In this document: positions 48,823 to 60,445 of the stretch, piece after piece
Position numbering within the stretch: position 1 is the stretch's first letter
Layout of the letters: the number at the start of each line of letters is the position of its first letter
Assembly: GCA_963693085.1 (NCBI GenBank)
Contig: OY856409.1
Location: forward strand, 1,169,409,749-1,169,473,748
DNA: 64,000 nucleotides
DNA from: Alisma plantago-aquatica
Taxonomy: Eukaryota; Streptophyta; Magnoliopsida; Alismatales; Alismataceae
Reading direction: 5' to 3'
Notes under the pieces: model-generated
What the model was told of the DNA's origin: nothing
The model's input: the letters and a program-made list of their open reading frames with translations, nothing else
Databases searched by the model: none
Translations under genes and position numbers: made by a program

Positions 48823-48942
48823 TTCCACCCTTTAAATAGTATTTCGTCCCCAAAATCCACCTAGCTACAACCCAATATACTAATCTATAAATTCTAACCA
48901 ATTATAAGTTTCTATTTCACTAGATAGAGTTGATGTAGTGAG
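48823..48942 (-). mobile_element. 3' end of the Ty3-X internal region with polypurine tract
   Basis: The minus strand reads GATTTTGGGGACGAAAT, as at the end of the Ty3-2 coding region, and then TTTAAAGGGTGGAA (48836-48823), the polypurine tract priming plus-strand synthesis. It is cut at 48942 by Ty3-3. The rest of Ty3-X should lie right of the window. GTGAG (48938-48942) is the presumptive Ty3-3 target duplication. Confidence 0.75.
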
Positions 48943-49691
48943 TGCAAGATCCTGACCTGTTTTTTGGGTTAACCTTATTTGTTTTAGATCTTTGTTGTGC
49001 TTATAACCTTTCTCAAATCCTTTGACATGATCTTAGAGCATGTGGAGAGCTTAAATATCCTGTTTAAGTTTGTTTGGATATTGTTTGTGCTTTTTGTGCT
49101 AGTTTTAATGGAAATTGCAAATTACCCATTAGTAGGGGTGTTATTATAATTTTCCACCTCTAGAGCTTCTTTCTCTCTCTTGTCTTTGTGAGGGCGTTTT
49201 TGTGCTTTGGGGTGCCTTGGTGGACCCTTAGCTGACTGGTATCACCCTTAGTGGTGATTAGGGTTTCTAAGATTTGGTGTACCTTGACCATGTGACCCTT
49301 GTTTGTTTGCTTCGACCTAGGTGGTGAACTAGGGCATGGGTGGAGGGTGTCACGGTCGAGACACCACCCCTAGGTATGTTTTCCACATCCAAGATTATCT
49401 CGGATGTCCTAAGTCAAAATGGGTGCTCTTCTGTAGAGTGTTGTGACCTTGTGTCTCGATGTAGTGGTTCTTGGTGGTATGTCACGGCCATGGGTGGTTC
49501 CCTTAGTGTGTTGCGGTTGTGACATGAGGGTTGGGTGTCTTAGTTAGTTGATATATAACCTATAGTATATCACCATCTCTTGCATGTGGGCTTTATATGG
49601 TTGCATGTTAGTTTCTTGGGTGGACAAGTGTCCCTTTGGGGTCTTCTTTGTCTGACACCTCATCCCTTGCCCTACCTCTCTCCTCCATTTC

Positions 49692-49699
49692 TATATAAA
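49692..49699 (+). promoter_or_regulatory. TATA box of Ty3-3 LTR
   Basis: TATATAAA followed by a CT-rich stretch, at a position comparable with the Ty3-2 TATA box. Confidence 0.6.
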
Positions 49700-52600
49700 C
49701 CTCTTCTCTCCATTCAAGTGATCTTTTTCTGTCATCCTCTTCCTCCTTCCTTTCTTGGGCAATCTTTGAGCTTGGTGGAGCAAAAAAGATTTGTTCTTGG
49801 TTCTTTGGAGGTGGTTCAACCCTTACATGTGGTGCTTGTGGTGATCCTTGGTCATCTTCAACCTTAATGAGTGTTTATCTTACTTGTTAATGTTTTCCTT
49901 GGACCATGTATCCCACCTTCTTTTTTTTTCTAGGCCCTAGACTATGTTTTTACAGGTTGGTTGTTCTTGAGAGTAAGCTCCTCATCACAAGGGTAATAGG
50001 CCATGTTTTGACAAGGCGACGCCCAAATGAGAGGGAGTTTCTTCTCTCTTTTCCCCCTTTCTTTCTTTTGGTTCGGCTTGAGCTCCTTGCCCTCTTTCTA
50101 GAGATATTCTTTGACCTTGGTATTTCCTCTTTCTTATGGTGATCTTGTGGCTGAAAGTGGAGCTTTTGGTGGAGTTTGATCTTCCTTGGTGATCGTGTGC
50201 TTGGAGTTTGCCTTCCTTGGAGTGATCTTCCTTAAGGTGGGTATACAACTCTTAACCTTCTCTATTATTGCACTTTCCGTGCTTGCATGTTGTTGTTCTC
50301 TCTCTCTAGATGTTACCTTAATGTGCTAGTAGATGATGATAAACATTAGAGCTTGGATGATGTTGAGATCATGCTTGGTTTGGATGTAATCCATAACCCC
50401 AATTTTTCCTTTGTACCTGATTTTGGTGTTTTTGGTGCATGGTGGTTTTTCATCCTTCTTGACCTTGGTTTGGGTTTCATGCATTATGAGTGAGCATTGT
50501 AGTGTTCTATGAAGCCTTGGTTCAGTTTCAAAAGTGATGATCTTGGTGCCGGTCTTTTGTTGAGGTTCCTTCTCATGGTGGTTTCTTGAAGCTTGTTTTA
50601 GGGTTTGATGATTGTTTTTCATGAGGTTTTCCTCTATGGTGATGATGAGTTTCCCTTGTTGGATCACCTTTTTTAGTCATGGAATTATCTTTGTTTTGAC
50701 CTTGGTTTGATTGTAGTTCTTGGTCTTGGTGGTGCCTTGACCCTTAGAGGTAATGATGCTTTATTTTATCATGAGCCACGACATCTCTTTGGCTTGAGGT
50801 TTTGGGTAGCGGTCCTAATGCCGCATTTGCCTTGGTTTTGGTCACAAACATTTTGGGGCCATGATAGGTCTTCTCTTTGGTGTGTCATAGTCATGACATA
50901 TGTGTTGGTCATGACCCATGATCTATTTTGGTTGGGATGTCCTAGTTGTGTATCATTCTCTCCTGTCTTGTCTTGGTAGGACCTTGCTTCTATTTCAGAT
51001 GCATTCTTACTCTTTTGTTGAAAAAGACCCTTGTCCCTATCACGGTCGTGACATGCATAGGGTTGGTGGTTGCAACGTCCCTTATCCTTGGCATCACGAC
51101 AAGTGCTTCTTGGGGTGGTCATGACCTCGTTGCATGAGTGGTCGAGGCTTTTGTATGATGTGTGGTTGAGAGGCATGCTTGAACATATGGTTGATATACT
51201 TCCATGAGTAATGTTTGATCCATGCTTAGTGCTATGTGGACAACGGTTTGCCTAACCTTAATCTTGTTCCTCAATCCTAAGATGTTCCAAGAATGTGGGT
51301 GTTGCTATATCTAGGGTTTAGTACTTGTATATACCTACAAATGCTAATCGGCTAAAGCTTGAAACCCTAACCCTGATGCCAAATTTCGTGTTTTCTTTCT
51401 CACTTATGAGATGTTCATCATGTAGAATGTTTTCTCTCTAATTTATAGGCCCTAACCTTACAGGTGATATGTATGCCATGGATTTTGTATGCTATGGTGA
51501 TGGTTATGTGATACAGGGTGGTGCTTATGCACACTAATGAGACAATATGTGATGATGAACATATATGGCTTAATGTGGCAGGTCCTAGGACATGATGATA
51601 GCTTGATCCCTACTAAGAGGTGATATCCTCAAGTGGTGTGATTAAGGGATTACGATCCCATGGTGATATGTGACGTTGATTATTGCCTTGTGGATGGAAA
51701 AACTTCGAGTACCATGTGGTGGTTGTGTGGCAAGATCACACCTTGTATGTTTTACATCTTTTGGAGTTGTAACACACCTTAATTCTTGTAGAGTTTGTTT
51801 TAGCTTTATATGTTGTAACTTCATTGATGCTAAAAGTCACCCAATCGGCTAGCTAATCAAGTGAAACCTAATCATGTAGTTTCCCTATGCCATAGATCCA
51901 TTCTAGTATCATCTTTATTTGCTGGATTGGTGAAACGAGTGTAGCTCAGAGCACATATTTTTGAATATGTGGGGTGCAAGTTGAGTATCTCCTTGTGTCC
52001 TTAATTATAGATTGTGTGAGATGGTCATGCATGATCCAATATCCTTGTAATATGGATGGCCATGAGTGAGCCACTCTTTCTTGTAAATAACGGCCATGTG
52101 TGAGCATGTTCTTCTAGCGGTGTTACCTGTAGCAAGGTGGGCTAGGTGTTTATATATATGGATGGCCATGCATGATCTGATCATTGTGCTAACTATATGT
52201 CACTCTTTTGCAGTTGACTGATATGTCTCTATGGTGTCCTCTTGAGCTAACCAAGAGGTTTTGGAGAGGTCATGGATTTCGTCTCTTCCATGGACCTTAA
52301 ATGGCATTGATTTTGACTTAGCAGTGTTCAGTTGGATTTGGGTGGTACTACTTAAATCCTCAGGGCATAATAAAAGACATAACATACCCACGTAGTATAT
52401 ATCTATATGCTTAGGTGGCATATGTCTTACATTGGTTGAGCCTTTGCCTTGTCTTTTTACTAATTTCTTGAATTATAAGATGGTAAGAGAAGTCAATTGT
52501 TATACATGTTCTTGATATTCCTTTTTAGAAAATAACGTGATCTAATATTCAGAGTTGGTTGTCTAATCTTGTTTAATATACTTTATTGGTTATATACATA

Positions 52601-52961
52601 TCATTTAGTTGAATCTTCTCAATACCTATGTTAATTATCTGCTTATTTTTACCTATTTAGCTTATCTGTGCTTTAATAGCTTTGGTCGAGAGTTATCTCT
52701 TGTAGGGATGTTTGGTCTCACCTCGTGGGTTTCCACATCTTTTAGGTGACCATGTAGAAAGAGGTAGAGGTCATACAGCTGAGTAAGAGTAGCAACAAGG
52801 GTAGTAGTTGATAAGGTTGGATGTGCTGCTAGTCTTTTGGAGTTAGAGTCCTAGAGTCATCCCTTTACACTCATGTCTTTGGGGTGTTTTTCAGATTTTT
52901 TTTCATTATGTGATCAGTTACGAGGTTTTGGCTTGTTGGCATGGTTGTATGGTTATGACAG

Positions 52962-52962
<1 letters not shown>

Positions 52963-53003
<41 letters not shown>

Positions 53004-53018
53004 GTGTGTGTGTGTGTG
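52963..53018. repeat. (TG)n microsatellite
   Basis: TG dinucleotides run for nearly 60 bases, broken once by TATATA, near the 3' end of the Ty3-3 LTR. Confidence 0.95.
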
Positions 53019-53242
53019 GAGCCAGTATCTTATGTGATAGGTTGATGGTAGGAATGTTGATTTGTAGTGATGCAAGTGTCAGGTGTTGTGAACTCATATG
53101 TAATAAGTTTTTGGCTTATGGTGCTTTAATGAAATTGGTTTTAATTTCCAGTGTTTTCTAGTATTTCGCTTGTTTAGTGTTGTTTGCGCTTTTAGTTTTG
53201 AGTAATCCTATTTGTGGCGCATTGGGCATCACAGTAAAAGGT

Positions 53243-53254
53243 TGGTATCATAGC
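53243..53254 (+). other. Primer binding site of Ty3-3
   Basis: TGGTATCATAGC, nine bases after the LTR end, with the same T at position nine as Ty3-2. Between it and gag lies an AAG-rich run (about 53347-53392). Confidence 0.8.
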
Positions 53255-53396
53255 TTTACGTTCGTTGGGGCTACAGGGACCTAGGACTAGGGTTTTCATC
53301 TATTCTAGTGTACTCTAATATGTCTTATAGTTACTTCTTCTTATGCAAAAGAAGAATAAGAAGAAGAACAAGAAGAAGAAGAAGAAGAGTAGAAAG

Positions 53397-56300
53397 ATGG
53401 TTGGAGAACACGATGAACAAGCTGCAGAGAGTGGTGTTGCTGCACCCGATGGTGGTGCAAGGGATCAGGAAAGGGAACATTGGATGCCTGGTGAGGCCCA
53501 GTTTGACCCAGTTGTGATAGAGAACCCTACCTTTTGATCTTTGTTTGAGCAGTTTATGGCAATGATGACGCACTGGCGGATAGGATACATGCCCCTCATC
53601 CTAGGGCAGTTGTTCCCGGTGCAGAATCTCTAGGAGTTAGGAAGTCCTTTGAGAGGCTAAGATATGCAGGTGTTGTGGAGTATGTTCGAATGGTTGATCT
53701 AGAAGATGTTGATCCTTGGTTGACGGAGTTGGAAAAGGCTTTCAAGATCCTTAATATCCCCAATGTCGATAAGGTGAAGCATGCAATGTACCTCTTGAAG
53801 GGGAGTGTTGGACATTGGTGGGCCATTAAAGAGGAGAAACATCCAGGTGTTGATATCAGTTGGGAGGAGTTTAGATGAGAGTTTGTAAGTAGGTACTTTC
53901 CATGTACCTATCTAGATGAGAATATCAGTCAGCTTGAGAGGATCCGGTAGGGATCCATGTTGATCAACAAGTATGAAGTGAAGTATATGGAGTTGTTGAG
54001 GTTTTTCCCTCACATGGCATCGACAGATGAGGAGAGTATTCGACGTTTCAAGAAGTATTTGAACGGTGAGCTTAAAATGGCGACCATAGCGCTTGAGCAT
54101 CATGAGAAGTTTGCAACATTTATGGAGTCCATCAGGAGGATTGAATGGTATGTGGTCCATAAGAAGGAGAGGAATGTTAAGAAGAGGTCGGCGTAGTTTC
54201 AAGGGAAGTCTTCGGGAGGCTTTAATAAGCCTAGGTTTTCCCCACCGCTAGTGTAGAAGTGGTCCAGTGCACCGACATAGTGGTTGCCCAGTAAGGGCAG
54301 GGGACGTAGGTTTCTACCAGTGGGAGCTTAGAGTGTGGCATCAGCTTTGGTGACAGGGCTGTCTAGGCCATGGTATGAGAGGGAGACCTACTACAACTAC
54401 GGACAAGTTGGGCATATAAAGTTGTTCTGTCCTATGAAGGATGAGGAAGTGACCCAGCGGTCAAGGTAGAGCCGGAAGGGCTCACAGAGACAACAGTTTA
54501 GTGGTAGTGGAAGAGGATGTGGACAAGCGTCTCAAGGTGGTTCTTCAGGATAGGCCAACAGAGGAAGAGGGTGGCAACAAGCGATGGCTAGATTCTACAC
54601 TATGAATCAGCCTGAATGAGTGGTCAACCCACAAGTAGTGACATGTTAGATGGAGTTATTTCATTCTAATTTGTCTTATTGTTGCTTTATATCTATTTTG
54701 GTTGACCCGGGTGCGACACATTCTTTTGTCACTCAAGAAGTGATTGATGCTTGTTCTTTGCTTATTAGTTGTAGATGGCATATTCTTCATTTTGAGACCC
54801 CATTAGTTGGTCCCACAAAGTTGTGGGAGGTGTATCCTTTCTTTCTCTAGACATAGCATTCAATCGGACCTCGTACTACTTGACATGTATGGATTTGATG
54901 TGATCCTTAGAATGGATACTCTGGAGAAGTACCATGTGGTCTTGGATTGTATCTCTAAGGTGGCAACTTTTGTAGACGGTGATGTGTCATGGATCTTCCA
55001 AGGTGATAGGAAGATTCTTACTACCTGTTTGGTGTCAACTATGGTGGATAAGAAGTTGATGATACAATGGTGTGATACGTTCTTAGCACATTTGGTGGAT
55101 ACCAAAGTGAGGATTCTGAGTATCAAGGAGGTGTCAGTTATCATATAGTTTGAGTATGTGTTCCCAGACAAGTTCCCAGGTGTTCCCCGTATAAGAGAGA
55201 TTGATTCTGATATCAATCTAGTCTCAGGCATGCAACTAGTAGTGCAGACACTATATAGGATGGCGCCAACAGAGATGGTAGAGTTTAAGAAATAGTTGCA
55301 AGAGCTACTTGAGAAAGGTTTCATCAGACTGAGTACGTCACTGTGGGGTGCTCCCATGTTTTTCGTAAAGAATAAAGACAGATCCATAAGGATGTGTATA
55401 GACTATAGATAGTTGAACAAGTAGATGATAAAGAACAAGTATCCCTTCCCACAAATTGATGACTTGTTTGATCATTTACAAGGTGTTGTAGTCTTCTCCA
55501 AGATAGACCTAATGTCGGGGCATCACCAGTTGCAGATCAAGGTGGATGACATACTTAACCAAAAAAAGGTGGACGACATACTGAAGTTGGATTTTAGGAC
55601 TAGGTATGGTCATTACGAGTTAATGGTTATGTCGTTTGGGCTAACCAATGTACCGACAACATTCATGGACTTGATGAACAGAGTGTTTCATCTATTTCTC
55701 AATCAGGTTGTGGTGGTCTTCATATTTGACATCCTGATATACAATCGTGACAGCCAATAGCACGAGCAACATCTCCTTCAGGCGTTGACAGTGTTGAGGC
55801 AACATCAGCTTTATGCTAAGTTCAGCAAGTGTGAGTTTTGGCTGAAGGAGGTGTCTTTCCTAGGACATGTGATATCATCTCAAGGTGTTCGTGTAGACCC
55901 CAAAAAGGTTCAATCCTTGTTGGAGAGGAAATGGTCAAAGACGCCAATAGAAGTGTGCAACTTTTTGGGTTTGGCAGATTACTACATGAGGTTCATTAAG
56001 AACTTTGGCTATGTGGTGTTGCCTCTAACCAAGCTAACGGGGAAGGATGTACCTTTGGTATGGGATGACAGATGTCAATGTGCCTTTCAGTTGTTGAAGG
56101 AGAAGTTAATGAATGCACCAATCCTAGTTCTACCTGAGCAAGGGAAAGGTTACATAGTTTTTTGTGATGCGTCAATGAATGGCTTGGGTGGTTTGCTGAC
56201 GCAGGAAAAGAACATAATATCTTTTGCATCACAACAATTGAAGAAGAATGAGGAGAGATATCCTACCCATGATCTGGAGTTTTCCATACTGGTTCATGCT

Positions 56301-57408
56301 TTAATGACCTGGAGGCACTACATGTATGGTGAAAAGTGTTAGATCTTCACCGATCACAAGAACTTGAAGTATATCTTTTCACAACAAGAGTTGAATGTGT
56401 GACATATGCACTGGACGGAAATAATCAAGGACTATGATTGTACCTTCAATTACCTCCCAGTAAAGGTGAATTTCATGGTAGATGTGTGGAGCAGAAAGTC
56501 TTCTTCAACATCATCAGTGGGCAGTGCACAGTTGAACTCTTTGATGTGCCATAAGAGAGACATGTTGGTCTCCTTGCGTCATATGAACATGAAGCTTGAG
56601 GTGTCCATGCTAGAAGGGATGTTGGCACAGTTGTAGGTGAGGCCCACATTGAGGCAACAGATCAAAGAGGTACAATAGGTTGATGTTGTGATACAACATA
56701 TACGATTAGAGTTTGGCAGTGAGAAGCATGATGGTTTTGATGAGGTAGATGACATGATAGTTTGTTACCACGGCAGAGTTGTGGTTCCTGATGTCGATAG
56801 TTTGAGAAATATAGTTTTGGAAGAGGCTCACTCTTCGAAGTATGCTATGAACCCAGGTAGCACCAAGATGTATCATAACCTTAAACATCTGTATTAGTGG
56901 ATTGGCTTGATGTGGGATGTAGTTGAATTCTTGGCCAAGTGTGTGGTGTGTGCACAAGTCAAGGCAGAGCATCAGAGGCCTACAGGGATGCTACAGCCAT
57001 CACCTATAGTAGTGGAAGTGGGATCATGTCACAATGGACTGTGTGGTTAGTCTGCCTAGTACAGCCAAAGGACATGATTCCATTTGGGTCATAGTTGACT
57101 GGTTGACAAAGTCAGCACACTTCCTACCAGCGAAGACAACGTATCCAGCAAAGAAGCTCACTCAAATATACATGGATGAGATAGTGTGTTTGCACAGTGT
57201 CCCAGCTATTTCCATATCATATAGAGGTCCTTAGTTTACGAGTCACTTTTGGAAGTGTTTGCACACAACTTTGGGTACATAGTTGAGGTTCAACACTGCT
57301 TTCCAACCATACATGAATGGTGAGTCTAAGAGGACCATAAAGACCTTGGAGGACATGTTGAGGGCTTGTGCCTTGCAGATTTTGGGGAGTTGGGACATCC
57401 ATCTGAAA
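53397..57408 (+). pseudogene. Ty3-3 gag-pol, decayed and cut in integrase
   Basis: The start is the ATG at 53397 (MVGEHDEQAAESG). Capsid motifs LLKGSVGHWW and YMELLRFFPHMASTDEESIR follow after a stop and a frameshift near 53540-53640. The zinc knuckle (about 54388-54430) reads YYNYGQVGHIKLFC, so its first two Cys are Tyr. Protease has VDPGATHSFV near 54704. RT carries a 9-codon tandem duplication (VDDIL repeated, 55539-55582) and its catalytic FIDD is FIFD (55719-55730). RNase H has FCDASMNGLGGL. Integrase runs from the HHCC region near 56850 to ALQILGSWDIHL at 57405, with stops and frame changes. Frames change at about 53600, 54830 and 57000. The protein could not function. Confidence 0.9.
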
Positions 57409-58835
57409 TGCTAAATCTGTGTGTATAAATGCAAGTGTACGCGTCGAGTAATATAGGTCTATGTGAGGCCCGAGTCAAACTCAGGGAGACGTAGTCTCAG
57501 TGACTACTACTAACTATGGTGCGATCAGCTAAACTGATTAAAAGGTTGAGTTTGAGTTTAAACAAAATAAAAGATAATTAAATGAAAATTACTGGTGATT
57601 GATTCAAATGATGTGGATTCCTTAGGATTACCGATTTCACCACGGTGTCTCATTATATCTTATTTCTACCAAATTAATATAAATTTTACTCCTACCCTGG
57701 ATAGAAAGCGTGTAGTCAGAATTGCCCGCTTCCACGGTGCAATCCACTACCCAGATCTAAGCTAATTCCACATCTATAGCAATTTATATCTTAGTCTAGG
57801 TGCATTATCAAAGACTTTGGGTTTCTTTCCACTAACTGTACGTTACCTTTTCCAATGAATGCTTAGGAAAGTGTATAAATTGTGGTTTTCTAACCTTCAA
57901 TCCTCCTTCCAGAGAAATTATCAGTCTATTACTCTAGTGATGGTGATCAAGCATGGGTAGATCATTCAAAACACAACTATATATCTAGGAATAAAGATAA
58001 ATCTATATTAGTTCATGCACAAAGTCAACACAATAATTCCCCGAGCTACTCCCGGGTCCTAAGGAAAGGAGGGGATTAGCCCCGCATGGTTTTTAGTTGT
58101 GAATACATGGAGAGAAAGGAGAAAAATGTGGGAAACATGAAAGAAATTCGTGTAACCCCTGAAGAGAAGGTGTTTCGGATGATCCTCCTCGAGAAACGCA
58201 TGTTCTGCAGTCTTCTGGTAGCAAAAATGCCCAATCGAGGTGCTCAAATCTCCCAGTTGATGGCCTTCAGCTCTGTGCTCCTCTCTCCCTCTCCTCTCTG
58301 GCTTTCGTGCGGCGCGTAATGTGATCCCCCCTAGGTCTGGCCATCCTTTCTTAGGTCATAGGCCAACTTACGGTACCACGCAACGTGGACCGTTGGATCT
58401 GCGCGATCAAATCTATTTGCTAAATCTGGCAGAGTCGGTACCACTGACTGGTTGGTTGGTGGCACCGAGTTGATGCGTCTGCTTGAGCTGTCCTACTGAC
58501 CAAATCTCTATGGCACCGAATAGATGGTTTGGTGGCACCGAGTGTGCTACTCACTTATGCCCGGCTACTGATCTGATCTCGGTGGCACCAACTAGATGGG
58601 TCGGTGGCACCGACTCTGCATTGTACATAAAATACCTGAAAAGTGCAGAGAAACGTGCATAAATACGGGTAATGCATAGAATCATCTAAATATGATAGAT
58701 CAAGCATAATTTGATACGAACAGAGTGTACAGGCCAACAATAGTGTTTTATGCAAATATAATCAAGATGTGACAAATAAATGCACAATACATGTATAAAA
58801 TAAGCCTGTAAAAGTGACACAAAACCCTTGCATCA
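57409..58835 (-). repeat. 3' LTR of the Athila-like element (1.43 kb)
   Basis: On the minus strand it starts TGATGCAAGGGTTTTG at 58835, after a polypurine tract, and ends ...AGATTTAGCA at 57409. TGGCACCGA/TCGGTGGCACC motifs cluster at 58430-58620. Confidence 0.8.
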
Positions 58836-60445
58836 AACTCCCCTAAGCTTAAACCTTGCTCATCCTTGAGCAACAAAACCTTTGGATCTGATTGAGATAA
58901 GTCAGCTGAAAGACATAAGTGCATAAAGTACATCTAAAAAGTCCCCACCTTCGATCCTCATACCAGCCCTTACTGACCACTGAACACAAGTTGCCATTTC
59001 GGTGATCAGAAACCTCTATAAAAGATGTCTATCCCCCAATCCATGAAACACTATCAATTAAAGCAGTTAATATGATAGGCTCGTTTGGTTCATACTTGGT
59101 GCATCATGTGATCTCCTATCTACGTTGCTCTTTTTTCTCTACCTACCATCTATATGGAAGTAGTTCTCCTGATAGATAATGACTGAGGAGAAAATCATGA
59201 GTGGCCTACCGATAAGAGCAATGGGTGGTCAGGATGAATGGTTGTGGAAGAATCATGAGCACAAAAAATCATTCATGCAATCAAAAATTATGATGAACCT
59301 ATAATGATGAAAATTTATAAAATGTTGCTAATGCCTACTCATTAAGGTGGAATGATGCATGCAACTTTTATTTCATCTCAAAATAAGACAAAATATCTAC
59401 AAACTACAGCATGTACTAATTCTTCCTTATGATATAGGTAGGACTATGCCCTTTCTCCCTCACCTTCCAAAACTATACTCAATCTTTTTTTTCTTGTTTT
59501 TTTAATTTTTTTTCAAAGCCCCCTTTTAACATACTATTATGGGCTTATACTTCCACTACACTTTCTAATCATGACATTGTTTTTCTTCTTTCTTTCAATG
59601 GTATGGGCAAAACCACAACCTTCTTATGTTTTAGAAGAATAAACTTAGTATATGGTGATACTAGATGCTTCATGTAATGCAGTTTTAACTATATGAATAA
59701 AGATGTTATGCAACTAAATGACATGCACCATAATTTTTGTTGTACATGTATGTTTTTTTCCCTTTTTTCAGTTTTCATCCATGCAAGCAAAAGTAAACAA
59801 CTATTATGCAAGGTCTACCATGTAATGTAAATGCAATCAAAAGAAAGAATGATAACATGTGCTCAATATCCTTATGGTGGATTGTAAAATGGATGTATGC
59901 AGTGGATGAGATCACACAACTAAAGGATAGAACCTTCAGAGAAAATCATATGTCCCTCTCTAATGACATGTGTATAGGGTAATCAAGGGGTTTCTCTCTT
60001 AAATTTTAGTTTAAGGTCACGTTAGTGTTTGGTCGGTTCGAGCTCAACAACCGTGTCAATCACTTTCCTTAGAAAATTAAGATGGTCATTTATATCCTCA
60101 TGTCCTGCAGCTGACTCACCCAAGCACTTCCTTAGTTATGCAACTCAATTACTCACAAGATATGCTCACAAATTTTTTTAAAATTACTCATTTTTCATGT
60201 GCATCCAACCCCAAAGATTGATATACTCAAATGAAACAATGAATTTACTATTCCACATATTACACTAGATAGCTTATGGATCCTACATAAATAGAAAACC
60301 TAAAAAAATAATTTTACCAAAATAAAAACAAAATACTAAAATGAAAGAACTAAGATAGAAGATGTTCCAACACCCCCCTAAGCTTGAATACGATATGACC
60401 TCATAGTCAAAATTCCAACTTAAGAGGTGGAAGAGAGATACCCGA
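58836..60445 (-). other. Athila-like noncoding region with two polypurine tracts
   Basis: AAGCTTAGGGGAGTT (58850-58836) abuts the LTR and is the functional polypurine tract. A near copy, AAGCTTAGGGGGGTG (60385-60371), lies about 1.5 kb upstream just after the ORF. The space between is AT-rich, with no recognisable coding sequence. Confidence 0.65.

Larger units (their letters stand above)
48943..53233 (+). repeat. 5' LTR of Ty3-3 (4.29 kb)
   Basis: Starts TGCAAGATCCTGACCTG (compare TGTAAGGACCCTGACC in Ty3-2) and ends GGGCATCACA. It contains a TATA box (TATATAAA, 49692-49699), palindromic GGTCATGACC/CACGGTCGTGAC-type motifs (49346-51126), a TG microsatellite and the block shared with other Ty3 LTRs (52685-52745). 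Small ORFs inside show no family likeness. Confidence 0.9.
48943..57408 (+). mobile_element. Ty3-3: Ty3 (Tekay/Del-like) element, interrupted by Athila-like insertion
   Basis: 5' LTR (48943-53233), primer site, gag, protease, RT, RNase H and the first half of integrase are present in order. At 57408 the integrase frame stops and the Athila-like LTR begins. The missing end and the 3' LTR should follow the Athila element beyond the right edge. More decayed than Ty3-2, with frameshifts and stops. Confidence 0.9.

Noticed and set aside
49340..51176. ORFs of up to 135 codons in the Ty3-3 LTR
   Set aside because: No recognisable domain; opposite-strand ORFs overlap and the region is noncoding LTR.
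54860..55387. 175-codon ORF on the minus strand
   Set aside because: Shadow of Ty3-3 protease and RT on the plus strand.
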